In this document: one piece after another, positions 62,806-64,000 of the stretch
Layout of the letters: every line of letters begins with the position of its first letter
Numbering within the stretch: position 1 is the first letter of the stretch
DNA from: JAIESQ01 sp964495375
GTDB taxonomy: Bacteria; Planctomycetota; Planctomycetia; Pirellulales; JAEUIK01
NCBI GenBank assembly: GCA_964495375.1
Contig: CAZBWM010000014.1
Location: forward strand, 1-64,000
Direction: 5' to 3'
DNA length: 64,000 nucleotides
Notes under the pieces: generated by a model
Seen by the model: only the letters and a program-made list of their open reading frames with translations
Database searches by the model: none
Told to the model about the DNA's origin: nothing
Made by a program: the position numbers and the translations under genes

Positions 62806-63867
62806 ATGGCCAAGGTGACTTATAAAGACGCGGGCGTCGATCTCGACGTCTATCGCGAGTCGATGGCCCGACTCCCCCACCTGCTGCGCCGCACCCATAC
62901 GCCCCGCGTGCTGCCCCTCGAAGGGGGCTTCGCCGGGCTGTTTCAGCTCGATTTCGAGAGCCCGCTCTTCGCCCGCCGGTACCAAGACCCGGTGCTCGTC
63001 TCCTGCACCGACGGCGTCGGCACCAAGCTGAAAGTCGCCACGCTGGCCGGCCGGCACGACACGATTGGCATCGATCTCGTCGCCATGAGCATCAATGACG
63101 CGCTGTGCTGCGGCGCCGAGCCTCTCTTTTTCCTCGACTACGTGGCCATGTCGCACGACGACCCCGCCCTGCTCGAGCAGATCGTCTCGGGCATCTCGGC
63201 CGGCTGCACCGAAAGCGACTGCGCCCTGCTGGGGGGCGAGACCGCCATCATGCCCGACCTCTACCAGCCCGGCGATTACGACCTGGCCGGCTTCTGCGTC
63301 GGCGTGGTCGAGCGGCGCCGCGTGATCGACGGTAAGCAAATCATGCCGGGCGACGTCGTCCTGGGCGTCGCTTCCAGCGGCTTGCACTCCAACGGCTACA
63401 GCCTGGTGCGCAAGATCGTCTTCGACGTGGCGGGGCTGGGCATCCACGACCATGTGCCCGAGCTTGGCGCGACCGTGGCTGATGCCCTGCTCACTCCCAC
63501 CCGGCTCTATGCCCGACCGCTGCGGAGCGTGCTAGGGCACTACCGCGTCAAAAGCGTGGTTCACGGAATCGCCCACATTACCGGCGGTGGCCTGCGTGAA
63601 AACCTCGAGCGCATTCTGCCCGAGGGCGTTGGGGTGCGACTCGTGCCGGGGAGCTGGCCGGTTCCGCCGATTTTCCTCTGGCTGCAGCGGCTGGGCGAAG
63701 TGCCCGACGAAGAAATGGAGCGCGTCTTCAACCTAGGGATCGGCCTGGTCCTGGTCGTGAGCCCCCATTTCGCGGCCAGCATCGTGCGGCAGTTTGAAGA
63801 TCTCGGCCTGCCCGCCTGGCAGCTTGGCGAAGTACTCAGCGGCCCCCGCGAAGTGGTTTGGGCCTAA
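62806..63867 (+). CDS. purM: Phosphoribosylformylglycinamidine cyclo-ligase PurM
   Basis: 353 residues from the ATG at 62806; AAGGAG lies 16 bases before it and a second purine tract (AAGG) is closer. The family starts with Y-K-D-A-G-V-D and contains S-C-T-D-G-V-G-T-K near 66-74, the ATP-binding glycine loop, G-I-D-L-V-A-M-S-I-N-D near 90, G-G-E-T-A-I-M-P near 145 and H-I-T-G-G-G near 255. PurM closes the imidazole ring of AIR in purine synthesis using ATP. No other pur gene is adjacent. It has its own strong promoter at 62740. Confidence 0.97.
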   Translation: MAKVTYKDAGVDLDVYRESMARLPHLLRRTHTPRVLPLEGGFAGLFQLDFESPLFARRYQDPVLVSCTDGVGTKLKVATLAGRHDTIGIDLVAMSINDALCCGAEPLFFLDYVAMSHDDPALLEQIVSGISAGCTESDCALLGGETAIMPDLYQPGDYDLAGFCVGVVERRRVIDGKQIMPGDVVLGVASSGLHSNGYSLVRKIVFDVAGLGIHDHVPELGATVADALLTPTRLYARPLRSVLGHYRVKSVVHGIAHITGGGLRENLERILPEGVGVRLVPGSWPVPPIFLWLQRLGEVPDEEMERVFNLGIGLVLVVSPHFAASIVRQFEDLGLPAWQLGEVLSGPREVVWA

Positions 63868-64000
63868 GCCGCGAACAGCCCGCTTCGGCGAATATCCCCG
63901 TTTCGCGATGCCGATCCTTCGGCAATTCTTCTGTCGCCGTCTCCGTTTGGCCTGCGAGTATTGGTTGCGGGCGTCTCCGAGACCTCCGCAGGCGTGATGC

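Overview
The window is GC-rich DNA that looks like a planctomycete chromosome, most likely from the Pirellulales side of the phylum (inference from gene content). The indicators are a PSCyt1/DUF1549/DUF1553 gene directly followed by a DUF1501 gene, a DUF1559 pseudopilin-like protein, DUF1080, three PEP-CTERM exported proteins, a member of the 'small basic protein' family, and many large exported TPR or AsmA-like proteins. It is a draft scaffold: two runs of exactly ten N interrupt genes at 34664-34673 and 39025-39034.

Layout. 1-11.2 kb: the end of a Pro/Ala-rich protein, three polytopic GT-C/YfhO-like membrane proteins (one fused to TPRs), and an exported giant joining redoxin, CxxCH, copper type II monooxygenase-like and TPR modules. 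11.2-15.9 kb: a minus-strand run of a GT2 polyprenyl-phosphate-type glycosyltransferase, a Pcs-type phosphatidylcholine synthase candidate, a CHT-like sodium/choline symporter candidate and a DUF1080 protein. 16.4-22 kb: a small exported protein, an A-type Fe-S carrier with a strong terminator, a quinone-oxidoreductase-like MDR protein, a Rieske/flavodoxin-like fusion and three tiny unknown genes. 22.1-29.2 kb: the PSCyt1/DUF1501 pair, the small basic protein and a LarA-like protein. 29.4-38.1 kb: a Cys-rich Csp-like protein, an enlarged Tex protein, a transsulfuration pair (cystathionine beta-synthase and a gamma-family PLP enzyme) and a beta-hydroxyacid dehydrogenase. 38.3-46.7 kb: a TPR protein, a membrane redoxin, a PhoPQ-related hydrolase, a CD225/CD225/DUF2752 cluster, QueE and a His-rich protein. 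47.2-64 kb: a choice-of-anchor M PEP-CTERM protein, the DUF1559 protein, a Gfo/Idh/MocA-SDR pair, a second LarA-like protein, an AsmA-like giant, an MBL hydrolase, two paralogous PEP-CTERM proteins, an MGMT and PurM.

How the genes may work together. The clearest pathway inference is choline uptake (13471-15060) feeding phosphatidylcholine synthesis (12506-13276). The GT2 enzyme could provide lipid-linked sugars for the GT-C proteins. CBS plus the gamma-family enzyme would convert homocysteine to cysteine.

The intergenic DNA is unusually full of hairpins. I count at least four palindromic (REP-like) families and three copies of a 135-160 bp element, with no transposase gene in the window. No tRNA, rRNA or CRISPR array was seen.
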